Source: DASQFQ01 sp038327685 (GTDB lineage Bacteria; Actinomycetota; Thermoleophilia; Solirubrobacterales; Solirubrobacteraceae). Taken from it: a DNA stretch of 24,718 nucleotides. Positions 8,183 through 14,780 of this stretch are shown one piece after another (the stretch's first letter is position 1; the number at the start of each line of letters is the position of its first letter). The stretch covers positions 1-24,718 of the forward strand of contig JBBQLH010000061.1 in assembly GCA_038327685.1 (NCBI GenBank), given 5' to 3'. The notes under the pieces were generated by a model. It saw only the letters and a list, made by a program, of their open reading frames with translations. It did not search any database and was not told the DNA's origin. A program made the position numbers and the translations under genes.

Positions 8183-8216
8183 GATTAGGACACGACAGGG
8201 GTCTCGTGTCCTAATC
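8183..8216. repeat. 13-bp perfect hairpin in repeat B
   Basis: gattaggacacga (8183-8195) and its exact inverse (8204-8216) flank an 8-nt loop that differs from copy A by one base. The arms are kept perfectly in both copies while much of the flanking repeat has diverged. Confidence 0.7.
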
Positions 8217-8565
8217 GATCCGCTCCGCGCCTCGAACGACGACGACGGTGACTTCGCGGCTGTGCGGAGCGCACAGCTCGGCGGGGGCGTCGCGCTCGTG
8301 CCAGGCGAACGGCGGGGCCCGCTGGCGTGGCGAGCGCCTGGCGGACCGCCTCGCTGGCGGCGTGCACCGCCTCGGAGATCCCGCCCGGCGGGCTCCAGGC
8401 GCTGAGGACGATGCGGCCGCCGGGCGCGGTCACGCGCACCGGCTCGGCCGCCGCGGCCTGCGGGTCTGAGGCGAAGATCACACCGATCACGGACAGGACG
8501 ACATCGCCCTCGCCGTCGGCCGGCGGTAGCGCGGCGGCGCAGCGGCGCAGGGAGCTCTGACTCAC
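8211..8565 (-). pseudogene. Fragment of a class I SAM-dependent methyltransferase, frameshifted
   Basis: The minus strand from 8565 reads GDVVLSVIGVIFASDPQAA, then VRVTAPGGRIVLSAW and SEAVHAASEAV. This is the middle of a UbiE-like class I methyltransferase (post-motif-II strand and 'PGGRIVLSAW' motif). Motif I, which binds SAM, is missing at the N-terminus. At about 8325 the frame breaks: the next frame reads FAWHERDAPAELCAPH, typical of the following part of such enzymes, and ends at TAG 8211-8213 inside repeat B. A truncated, frameshifted remnant is the simplest reading. The C-terminal third is lost at the repeat boundary. Confidence 0.7.
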
Positions 8566-8574
8566 CCGGTCTCG

Positions 8575-9068
8575 TCACGAGGTCCGGCTTTCCCGGTAGC
8601 GGTCCTGCGCGACGCCGATCGTGACGAGCGCGTCCTCTCGACTGCTCCAGCCGTCGACGGTGACCTCGTGGCCGTCGGGTTGCTTGTAGACCGAGAAGAA
8701 GTGGGCGATCTCGTCGCGCAGTTGCCGGGGCAAGTCCTCCAAGCGGTCCATGTGGTTCCAGTTCGGATCGTGGCACGGGACGCAGAGCACCTTGTCGTCG
8801 GGGCCCTTCTCGTCGCTCATCCGAAACAGCGCGATCGCCTTGACCGCGATGCGGCAGCCGGGAAATGTCGCCTGGTAGCGCAGACCATCGCGTCGAGCGG
8901 GTCACCGTCCTCGGCGAGGGTGTCCGGGAAGAAGCCGTAGTCGGTCGGATAGACCATCGAGCTGAACAGGAACCGGGCGAGCTTGATCGCCTGCAGTTGC
9001 TCGTCCCACTCGTACTTGTTGCGCGAGCCGCGCGGGATCTCGACGACGACGTGCAGTTCGTCGGTCAT
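8575..9068 (-). pseudogene. ppa: Inorganic pyrophosphatase with an internal frameshift
   Basis: Family I soluble pyrophosphatase, which hydrolyses PPi to phosphate. From ATG 9068 (AAGGA 6 nt upstream) the reading is normal: IPRGSRNKYEWD, then YPTDYGFFPDTLAEDGDPLDAM with the Asp signature. At about 8870-8885 the frame slips and that frame stops at 8817. The correct continuation (QATFPGCRIAVKAIALF) lies in the neighbouring frame and runs into MSDEKGPDDKVLCVPCHDP, HFFSVYKQPDG and the end at 8575. One inserted base would restore a protein of about 165 residues, the normal length, with all catalytic Asp, Lys and Tyr blocks. So this is either a recent pseudogene or a sequencing error. If real, another PPase must serve the cell. 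It overlaps the upstream miniprotein gene by ATGA. Confidence 0.85.
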
Positions 9069-9292
9069 GACCGGTCCTTCTTGTTCTTCTCGCTCCCGGG
9101 GATCGGAAGCAGGCCCAGTCCGATGAGCACGGCTTGCAGGACAGCGAACGTCCCGAGCACGAGCAGCAGCGAGCCCCAGGGCATCACCAGGTCAGCCAGC
9201 TTGGCCAAGAGCCCGCCGGCGATGAACATGACGGCCCCGGCGGTAGCGAGGACGGCGGCGTAGCGCGTGCGCTCAAGGTCCTCGTTTGTCAG
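9065..9292 (-). CDS. Two-helix membrane miniprotein, CTG start, between uspA and ppa
   Basis: The 75-codon frame begins CTG (LTNEDLERTRYAAVLAT) and reads through two hydrophobic stretches (VLATAGAVMFIAGGLLA; WGSLLLVLGTFAVLQAVLIGLGLL) to a charged end (GSEKNKKDRS). No ATG, GTG or TTG exists upstream in this frame before a stop. CTG 9292 overlaps the uspA stop (CTGA), and its own stop overlaps the ppa start (ATGA), exactly the spacing of the rest of the operon, which supports the CTG start. The only internal ATG start would give about 52 residues and cut into the first helix. I recognise no family. A fourth gene of the antiporter/UspA operon is the likely reading. Confidence 0.55.
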   Translation of the reverse strand: MTNEDLERTRYAAVLATAGAVMFIAGGLLAKLADLVMPWGSLLLVLGTFAVLQAVLIGLGLLPIPGSEKNKKDRS

Positions 9293-9720
9293 CGCACCAC
9301 CATCACGGGGCAGTGGGCGTGGTGGGCGACGCGATCGGCCGTGGAGCCGAGCAGGTAGTCGCCGAGGAAGTGGCCGCGGTGACCGATGACGATCAGGTCA
9401 TGACCGTGCGCGCTGGCGTAGTGGGCGATGACCTCGGCCGCATGGCCGGGCACGAGGTCCGTCGTCGCCTCGACACCCCGCTCGCGCGCCAGCACGTCGG
9501 CCCGCTCGAGCACTCCGCGGAAGTACGCGTCCTTCTCGCGCTTGACCTCATCGACCTCACCCAGTGAGGCGGCATAGGCCGGCAGCCGGCCTTCGACGGC
9601 GAGGGCGGTGAGCCGGGCGCCGAGCGCGGCACACATCGACAAGGCGCAGTCAAGCGCCTTCTCCGCACCGGCCGAGCCGTCGACCGGGACGAGCACGTTG
9701 CGAAACTCATACGGGCTCAT
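9289..9720 (-). CDS. Universal stress protein (UspA family)
   Basis: Single UspA domain, 143 residues, cytosolic, probably nucleotide-binding and dimeric. N-terminal NVLVPVDGSAGAEKALDCAL is the usual first strand and helix, and the C-terminus DLIVIGHRGHFLGDYLLGS plus CPVMVV is the ATP-binding part. The glycine motif reads G-2x-G-8x-G-S, one residue shorter than the common G-2x-G-9x-G-S/T, so ATP binding is likely but not certain. It starts by ATGA overlap with the antiporter stop and ends by CTGA overlap with the membrane miniprotein. Pairing of UspA with cation/proton antiporters is common and suggests a regulatory partner. Confidence 0.92.
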   Translation of the reverse strand: MSPYEFRNVLVPVDGSAGAEKALDCALSMCAALGARLTALAVEGRLPAYAASLGEVDEVKREKDAYFRGVLERADVLARERGVEATTDLVPGHAAEVIAHYASAHGHDLIVIGHRGHFLGDYLLGSTADRVAHHAHCPVMVVR

Positions 9721-10907
9721 GCGCGCTCACCGGCCGGCAGTGGCGCTGGCGGCGCCATCACCTGCGGAGCGGGTCGGTCGCGCGCGGCGTGTTCGGCTTC
9801 GACGCTGGGTGAGAACCAGCGTTGGGCGATCGCAGTCGGCACGATGGCCGAGACCACGACGACGGTGACCAGCAGCGAGAACTGCGTCCGGTCGATGATC
9901 CCGGCGTTCAGCCCGTAGAGGGAACTGATCGTCCCGAACGTCAGCCCGGTGCTCATCAGCAGCGTCGTGAACGTCGCGTGCTCGGGCACCGCCCGCCGAG
10001 CCAGCGGCAGCACCAGGCTGATCTTGGGCACCATCTTGGCGGCGACCAGCAGGGCCAGGATTCCGAGGTTGGCGAACACCGCGCCGAGGCTCACGTTCAT
10101 CCCGCCGCGGAGGAAGAAGAACGGGGTCAGGAAGGCGAAGGCGACGACTCGCAGTCGCTCCTGCTCCTTGCGATGGCGCTGGTAGTGACGGCTCATGACC
10201 AGCCCGAGCACGAACGCGGGCAGCACCGCGTGACCCTGCGCCCGGTCCGCGAGGACCATCAGCGCGAACAGGCAGACGAACACGAGCTTGATCTCGGGCT
10301 CGATCACCCGATCGCCGTAGCGGCCGAAGAACCAGGGCGCCAGCTTCGGGAGCGCGACGATCACGGCGACTGAGACGACGATGAAGAGCGGGAACCACGC
10401 GTTGGGCGTGATGAAGATGGCCGAGAGGGCGACGGCCGTGGCCATGTCGGTCACGAAGCAGGCGCTCATGATCAGCTTGCCGATCCGCGTCCGGTTCAGG
10501 CCCGTCTCGACCAGGACCGCGTAGACCACGGCGAGGCTCGTCGTCGACAGTGCCGTGCCGGCGATCAGCGACGCCTTCAGCGTCCACCCCAGCAGCCCGT
10601 CGGCGACGGCCCACGCCACCACGAAGGGACCGACGAATGACGCCGGTCCGATGGCCACCGAGGCGCCGAAGCGCTCACGGAAGTCATCGGGATCCACCTC
10701 CGCGCCGGCCAGGAACGTCAGCACGATGCTCGCGAACTGCGCGATGAACACCAGCCACGGCGTTCCCGCATCCAGATGGAAGGCGTTGCCGACCACCACC
10801 CCAAGCGCGAGCTCGAGCAGCGCAACCGAGATCCCCAGCTCGACCGACAACATGCTCGCCAGCACCACCGTGCCCGCGAGCACCGCTCCCAGCTCGACCG
10901 GCGTCAC
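9717..10907 (-). CDS. Cation/proton antiporter (CPA2-like Na+/H+ exchanger family)
   Basis: Integral membrane exchanger of 396 residues with about 12 hydrophobic segments. Family marks are LTFLAGAEVDPDDFRERF after the third helix, TALSTTSLAVVYAVLVETGL, then SACFVTDMATAVALS with the ion-site Asp, and HAVLPAFVLGLVMSRH and FFFLRGGMNVSL in the C-terminal half, as in KefB/NapA-type transporters. There is no TrkA-N (RCK) domain after the membrane part, so gating must come from elsewhere; the overlapping uspA gene is a candidate. GTG start at 10907 overlaps the upstream stop (GTGA). Ion selectivity (Na+ or K+) cannot be told. Confidence 0.92.
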   Translation of the reverse strand: MTPVELGAVLAGTVVLASMLSVELGISVALLELALGVVVGNAFHLDAGTPWLVFIAQFASIVLTFLAGAEVDPDDFRERFGASVAIGPASFVGPFVVAWAVADGLLGWTLKASLIAGTALSTTSLAVVYAVLVETGLNRTRIGKLIMSACFVTDMATAVALSAIFITPNAWFPLFIVVSVAVIVALPKLAPWFFGRYGDRVIEPEIKLVFVCLFALMVLADRAQGHAVLPAFVLGLVMSRHYQRHRKEQERLRVVAFAFLTPFFFLRGGMNVSLGAVFANLGILALLVAAKMVPKISLVLPLARRAVPEHATFTTLLMSTGLTFGTISSLYGLNAGIIDRTQFSLLVTVVVVSAIVPTAIAQRWFSPSVEAEHAARDRPAPQVMAPPAPLPAGERA

Positions 10908-11215
10908 GACCCGCTCCGCTCGACGCGCTCATCAGGCTCGACCGGCCTCGCCTCCGACGCCCGGCTCCTCCACAGCCGGCCACGGCGATCGCGGCGCGCG
11001 ACATAGCGCCCGAAGCTGCGCTCGAAATCCGCCCACCAGACCGGCTCTCCCGACGCAGTGCGGCGATCAAGATAAACGCGCAGCGGAGCGAGCTGGCCGA
11101 ACGCGAGCGCCACCGCCTGCAGGCCGACCAGAAACCCGACGCACGCCACTGCGAGCGCCCACCGATCTACGACACCGAGCAGACTCGACGCCACCAACAG
11201 GGCCGTGACCGCCAC
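10904..11215 (-). CDS. Small membrane protein of unknown function, start uncertain
   Basis: About 103 residues with two hydrophobic helices (VAVTALLVASSLLGVV; WALAVACVGFLVGLQAVALAF), then a basic amphipathic tail (VYLDRRTASGEPVWW and SFGRYVARRDRRGRLW). The shape recalls DUF4395-like small membrane proteins, but I cannot confirm this. The frame stays open to 11446, yet residues upstream of GTG 11215 are low-complexity and lie opposite the fossil gene on the plus strand, so I prefer 11215. It is the first gene of the antiporter operon and overlaps it by 4 bases. The upstream part may have been lost in the rearrangement that left the fossil. Confidence 0.55.
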   Translation of the reverse strand: MAVTALLVASSLLGVVDRWALAVACVGFLVGLQAVALAFGQLAPLRVYLDRRTASGEPVWWADFERSFGRYVARRDRRGRLWRSRASEARPVEPDERVERSGS

Positions 11216-11687
11216 GCACGCAAGCCGCGCCGGCGCGATCGCTGGCGCGAGCCGCTCCGTTCTGGTCGCCTTCGTCCTGGCCCTCGTCGCGCTCGCCGCG
11301 CTCGTCCCGGAGGCCGGTGCGGCCGGGCTCGGCTTCGCGCCGCCCGTGTTCGTCGACACCCAGCTCGCGGGCCGGTGAGCCCGTGCTGCAGACCGATCTC
11401 GTCCACCACACGATCGTCTACTCCTCGCCGAGGGCACGACGCACATCTACCGGCCCGGGCTGGCCTCCTCGACGACCGGCACGTTCTGACCGGCTACCGC
11501 AACCAGGTCAACATCTGGATCTCGCGTGAAGGTGATCCGCCGCCGCGGCAAGCGGATGCGGGCGACGGTGAACCTGCGCGGGCTGCCGAAGGGCCGCATC
11601 ACCGTGAAGATCCAGGCCGTCACGCGCAACGGCCGGCACCTGCGCGAGGTGCGGCGCTACCACACCTGCGGGCCGCGGCCGCGCTGA
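11205..11687 (+). pseudogene. Remnant of a secreted beta-propeller-like protein, several frameshifts
   Basis: GTG 11205 opens a signal peptide (SVLVAFVLALVALAALVPEAGA) and mature start FAPPVFVDTQLAG, ending at a stop at 11376-11378. An extra C there breaks the frame: the next frame goes on GEPVLQTDLVHHTIVYSS, a second slip gives EGTTHIYRPG, and a third gives GYRNQVNIWISREG. This order (VDxQLAGGEP, VYSS-EGTTH, YRNQVNIW) is typical of exported sialidase/BNR-like proteins as I recall them. From 11526 an open stretch encodes TVNLRGLPKGRITVKI and YHTCGP, a C-terminal module I associate with Thermoleophilia secreted proteins. The central repeats are deleted. Non-functional remnant. Confidence 0.6.
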
Positions 11688-11693
11688 GCGAAG

Positions 11694-12422
11694 TCAGCCG
11701 CGCACCGCGTGGCGCTCGCGGAGCTCCTCGTCGGTGACGTCGCGCACGAAGCGGGCCGGCGCGCCGAACACGACGGTGCGGCCGCGGACGTCGCGCGTGA
11801 CGACCGACCCGGCCCCCACCATCGCCTCCACGCCGATCTCGACCCCGGGCAGCAGCGTGACGTTGGCGGCGAGCCGGCACGCCCGGCGCAACGTCGCCGC
11901 GGGAAGCTCGGAGACGCCGCGATGGCGCCCCAGCGTGAGGTCGTCGGTGACCGTCAGCCCGGGCCCGCAGAACACGTCCTCCTCGACGACCGTGCGCGGC
12001 GCGAGGATGCAGCCCGCCATCAGCTTCGACCCGGCGCCGAGCCGGCAGCTCCGGTTGACCACGCCGCCGTGGCCGGCGACGGCGCCGGCCTCGAACCGCG
12101 CGTGCTCGCGGACGATCGAATGGTCCGAGACGACGGCCGCGGGGCCGATGCGCGCGCCGGCGACGATCACCGCGTAGCAGCCGATCTGGGCGCCGCGCTC
12201 GAGCCGGGTCTCCAGGTCCGCGACCGGCGCGGGGGCCGTCGTGTACGGGCCGAGCACAGGCAGCTTGCCGAGCACCGCGCCGTGCTGGATCCGGCAGCCG
12301 GGCTCGATCACCACGCCCGCGTGGATGATCACGTGACCGCCCAGGGACACGTCCTCCGGCAGCGCGACGCCGGGCCCGAGCAGCAGCCCGGGCGCGCGGT
12401 CCGACGGCTCGAGTGCGCTCAT
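11694..12422 (-). CDS. Hexapeptide-repeat (left-handed beta-helix) acyltransferase
   Basis: Predicted sugar O- or N-acetyltransferase, 242 residues. Repeating [LIV]-G-x4 turns run through most of the chain: LGGHVIIHAGVVIEPGCRIQ, GAQIGCYAVIVAGARIGPAA, GAVAGHGGVVNRSCRLGAGS, LLPGVEIGVEAMVGAGSVVT. The chain closes with VVFGAPARFVRDVTDEEL, the usual end of WbbJ/WlbB-type acyltransferases. The start at ATG 12422 overlaps the glycosyltransferase stop by 4 bases; the longer open frame reaching to 13223 is a shadow of that gene. Together with the glycosyltransferase it probably decorates a surface or secreted glycan. Donor and acceptor are unknown. Confidence 0.88.
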   Translation of the reverse strand: MSALEPSDRAPGLLLGPGVALPEDVSLGGHVIIHAGVVIEPGCRIQHGAVLGKLPVLGPYTTAPAPVADLETRLERGAQIGCYAVIVAGARIGPAAVVSDHSIVREHARFEAGAVAGHGGVVNRSCRLGAGSKLMAGCILAPRTVVEEDVFCGPGLTVTDDLTLGRHRGVSELPAATLRRACRLAANVTLLPGVEIGVEAMVGAGSVVTRDVRGRTVVFGAPARFVRDVTDEELRERHAVRG

Positions 12423-13567
12423 CGGGCCCGCCACCGGCGGACCGGCGCCGGCTCCTCGTCCCGCAGCCGCGCGATCTCGGCCTCGAGCCGGTGGCGCTCC
12501 TTGTCGAGTGTCGCGGCGTAGGTCTCGGCGACGACGGCCCGTTCGCGCTCCTCCAGCAACGCCTGCCGCAGGGACATCGCGTCCTGCTCGGTGGCCCATT
12601 GGAGCCGCACGAGGCGCGCGAGCTCGCGCAACGGCCCGGCCGCCGGTTCCGGCCGCGGGTTCAGCCGCCGGAACAGCTCGACGAGCGCGTAGGCGTGGCT
12701 GCGCACGTCGTGATGCGCGAGCACGAGATCGCGGTTGGCCTGGCCCATACCGGGCTCGTAGTCCGCGAGGTCGGCGACGAGCCGCTCGCGGTCGAGGCTC
12801 CAATCGGTCGCTTGCCCGGCGAAGTTGTCGGCCTCCATCGCTGGATAGCGCTCCTCGGTCACCCAGCCGTCGCCGCCGACGATGTCGAGCACGTAGGCCG
12901 CGCGCCCGCAGGCCATCGCGTCGATGATCGCGCGCGCCTTGCCGACGACGATGTCGGCGACGGCGATCGCGCTCGCGGGCTCGGGCGTGGCGGCGCCGTG
13001 GACGCCGACGGTCTCGCACTCCACGCCCGCGCTGCCCCAGGCCTCGACGATCAGCGCGCGGCGCCGCCCGGAGACGTAGTTGCCGAGCAGGACCGCGCGG
13101 CGCGGGCGCTCGCGGATCTCGCCACGCGGGCTGAGCCGCTGCGTGTCGACGGGGTGGCGCAGTCGCACGATCTCGCGCTCGCCCGCCAGCGCCTCGACGT
13201 GGCGTGCCATCCGATCGCTGCACACGACGACCGCGGCGACGACGTCCGGGAGCTGGGGAGGGAACTGGAAGTGGTGGAGCGCGGAGGGGCAGCGGAAGAC
13301 CTGTGGAGTCTCGGGCCAGCGGTCGGCGAGCGCGTAGGCCATCGCCGCGTCCTGGACGAGGATCGCCTCGCAGGCGTCGGGCAGCCCTCGCTCTCCGATC
13401 GTGACGGGGAGGCCGCGCCCGGCCATGAACTCCGACATCGCACCGCCGGCCGCAGCGTGGACGGTGACGGCGTGCCCGAGCCGCTGCAGCTGCTCCGCCA
13501 CCGTCAGCAGATAGGTCTCACTGCCGCCGATGCCGGCGAGGCCGTTCGTGGCCAGCACGATCTCCAT
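12419..13567 (-). CDS. Glycosyltransferase, GT4-like (GT-B fold)
   Basis: 382 residues. The N-terminus EIVLATNGLAGIGGSETYLLTVAEQLQRLGHAVTVH is the GT4 nucleotide-sugar fold start with the G-GG-E loop. RLRHPVDTQRLSP is the link to the second Rossmann domain, and the following region (ADIVVGKARAIIDAMACGRAAYVLD) matches the donor-binding helix, although the usual E-x7-E motif is weakened to KARAIIDAM. Residues about 335-375 form a charged coiled coil (ATEQDAMSLRQALLEERERA). It overlaps the acyltransferase start by ATGA and follows the GH3 gene by 15 bp, so one transcript is likely. Sugar specificity cannot be read. Confidence 0.85.
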   Translation of the reverse strand: MEIVLATNGLAGIGGSETYLLTVAEQLQRLGHAVTVHAAAGGAMSEFMAGRGLPVTIGERGLPDACEAILVQDAAMAYALADRWPETPQVFRCPSALHHFQFPPQLPDVVAAVVVCSDRMARHVEALAGEREIVRLRHPVDTQRLSPRGEIRERPRRAVLLGNYVSGRRRALIVEAWGSAGVECETVGVHGAATPEPASAIAVADIVVGKARAIIDAMACGRAAYVLDIVGGDGWVTEERYPAMEADNFAGQATDWSLDRERLVADLADYEPGMGQANRDLVLAHHDVRSHAYALVELFRRLNPRPEPAAGPLRELARLVRLQWATEQDAMSLRQALLEERERAVVAETYAATLDKERHRLEAEIARLRDEEPAPVRRWRAR

Positions 13568-13582
13568 CGCCGTAGTCTCGCC

Positions 13583-14767
13583 TCAGCGCGCGATCGGTGC
13601 TCGCAGCCCGAGATCGCGCTTGAGCGCGAGCACGCGCGCGGCCGACTCCGCGACACGGCGGCGGAACGCCGGCGAGCGGCGCGCCTCGGCGATGATCGCG
13701 CGCAGGACCTGGAGGTGGCTGCCCGCGCCCGTGGTGAGCACGAGGTCGGCCCCGGCGCGCACCGAGCGCACGCCCGCCTCGGCCGGACCCGCGCGCTCGG
13801 TCACGGCGCGCGCCTCGAGCGAGTCCGTCACCACGACGCCCGCGAAGCCGAGGCGCTGGCGCAGCAGGCGGTGGAGCACGTAGCGCGACTGCGAGGCGAT
13901 CGCGTCGGGGTCGAGCGAGGGGTAGAGCGCGTGCGACGCCATCACCAGCGGGACGTGCGCGGCGATCGCCGCGCGGAACGGCGGCAGGTCCTCGCCCAGC
14001 AGCTGGGTCGGGGTGCGCGTCAGGCTGACGGGCGCGTCGTCCGTGTTCTCGGTCGCGGCGCCGAGGCCGGGGAAGTGCTTGACGGTGGCAGCGACGTGCG
14101 TCCCGCGGTAGCCGCGGACGGTGGCGGCGGTGAGCGCGGCGACCTGTTGCGCGTCGCCCGGGAAGGCGCGGCCGCGCATCACGGAGCCGGCGCTCGCCGC
14201 CACGTCGCCGACCGGGGCGAGGTTGACGTTCACCCCGGTGGCGTGCAGGTCGCGCGCCGCCGCACGGGCGTCGGTGGTGGCGCGTGCCGGCGTCGCCGCC
14301 GCGGCCTGGCCGGCGGCGGGCCCCGCCCAGGGCAGGTTGCGGATCGCGCCGCCCTCCTGGTCGGTGGTGACGAGCGCCGAGCCGCCCGCGGCGCGCTGCA
14401 GCGTGCGGACGAGCCGCTTGAGGTCCGCGCGCGAGGCGATGTTGTCCTTGAACAGGATCACGCCCGCCGCGCGCCCGCCGCGCAGTGCGCTCGCGACGTA
14501 CGCCGGCGGCCCCGGGCCGTTGAAGCGCATGACGACGAGCTGGCCCGCCTGCCGGCGCAGTGAGAGCTTCGCGGCCGCCCCGACGGCGGCGGCGCGCGGC
14601 CGTGCGGCGGTGGCATCGGTCTGTCCGGCGGGGCGGTCCGCGGGCGCGCGGGCCTCGTCGCCGGCGCTCGCGCCGATCACCACGCCCGCGACCAGCGCGA
14701 CGCAGGCCGCGGCGGCGAGCGCGACGAGGCGCCGGCGCGCCGGCGTGTCCCTCGGCGGCAGCCGCAT
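13583..14767 (-). CDS. GH3 family beta-N-acetylhexosaminidase-like protein, secreted or anchored
   Basis: 394 residues. A basic N-terminus plus helix (LVALAAAACVALVAGVVIG) is a signal or anchor. The GH3 barrel follows: LVVMRFNGPGPP, GVILFKDNIAS, VTTDQEGGAIRNLPW, NVNLAPVGDV, TVKHFPGLGAATENTDDA, LVMASHALYPSLD and nucleophile strand GVVVTDSLEARAV. NagZ-type enzymes carry the acid/base dyad D-S-H in the loop after KHFPG; here it reads N-T-D-D-A, so the His is missing. Activity may be altered or rely on another residue. In this neighbourhood a role in wall or surface-glycan trimming fits. A TAGGGT box lies 6 nt before the ATG. Confidence 0.88.
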   Translation of the reverse strand: MRLPPRDTPARRRLVALAAAACVALVAGVVIGASAGDEARAPADRPAGQTDATAARPRAAAVGAAAKLSLRRQAGQLVVMRFNGPGPPAYVASALRGGRAAGVILFKDNIASRADLKRLVRTLQRAAGGSALVTTDQEGGAIRNLPWAGPAAGQAAAATPARATTDARAAARDLHATGVNVNLAPVGDVAASAGSVMRGRAFPGDAQQVAALTAATVRGYRGTHVAATVKHFPGLGAATENTDDAPVSLTRTPTQLLGEDLPPFRAAIAAHVPLVMASHALYPSLDPDAIASQSRYVLHRLLRQRLGFAGVVVTDSLEARAVTERAGPAEAGVRSVRAGADLVLTTGAGSHLQVLRAIIAEARRSPAFRRRVAESAARVLALKRDLGLRAPIAR

Positions 14768-14773
14768 CGCGGG

Positions 14774-14779
14774 ACCCTA
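14774..14779 (-). promoter_or_regulatory. Candidate -10 box for the GH3 gene (leaderless)
   Basis: TAGGGT on the minus strand ends 6 nt before the ATG at 14767, matching TAxxxT and leaderless spacing. It lies in the 13-bp gap after the membrane gene, so it would act as an internal operon promoter. Position-based inference. Confidence 0.35.
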
Positions 14780-14780
14780 G

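Larger units (their letters stand above)
8029..8250. repeat. Direct repeat copy B: att-like unit at the right end of the cassette
   Basis: Partner of copy A: 51/51 identical at 8029-8079, an equally long diverged middle, 61/64 at 8163-8226, then weaker similarity (cgacgacggtg) to about 8250. It carries the tRNA-Phe-like 3' half and the 13-bp hairpin. It abuts the 3' end of the methyltransferase remnant, whose stop codon lies within the hairpin. Confidence 0.85.

Noticed and set aside
8817..8820. ATGA between the two ppa frames as a genuine two-gene split
   Set aside because: About 20 residues of conserved PPase sequence between the halves lie in a third reading and would be lost, so a frameshift is the better explanation.
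11216..11446. Upstream extension of the small membrane protein on the minus strand
   Set aside because: Low-complexity Ser/Arg/Ala residues opposite the fossil secreted gene; helices and conserved look begin only near 11215.
11694..13223. A 509-codon minus-strand frame joining upstream sequence to the acyltransferase
   Set aside because: Its first half is a shadow of the glycosyltransferase in another frame. The real acyltransferase starts at ATG 12422 by ATGA overlap.
12413..14563. A 716-codon plus-strand open frame, and similar long ones at 14787-16346, 18051-19478, 19105-20775 and 20630-22495 (+) and 20553-22193 (-)
   Set aside because: They lie opposite or out of frame with confident genes, are Arg/Ala/Gly-rich without motifs, and arise because stop codons are rare at this GC content.
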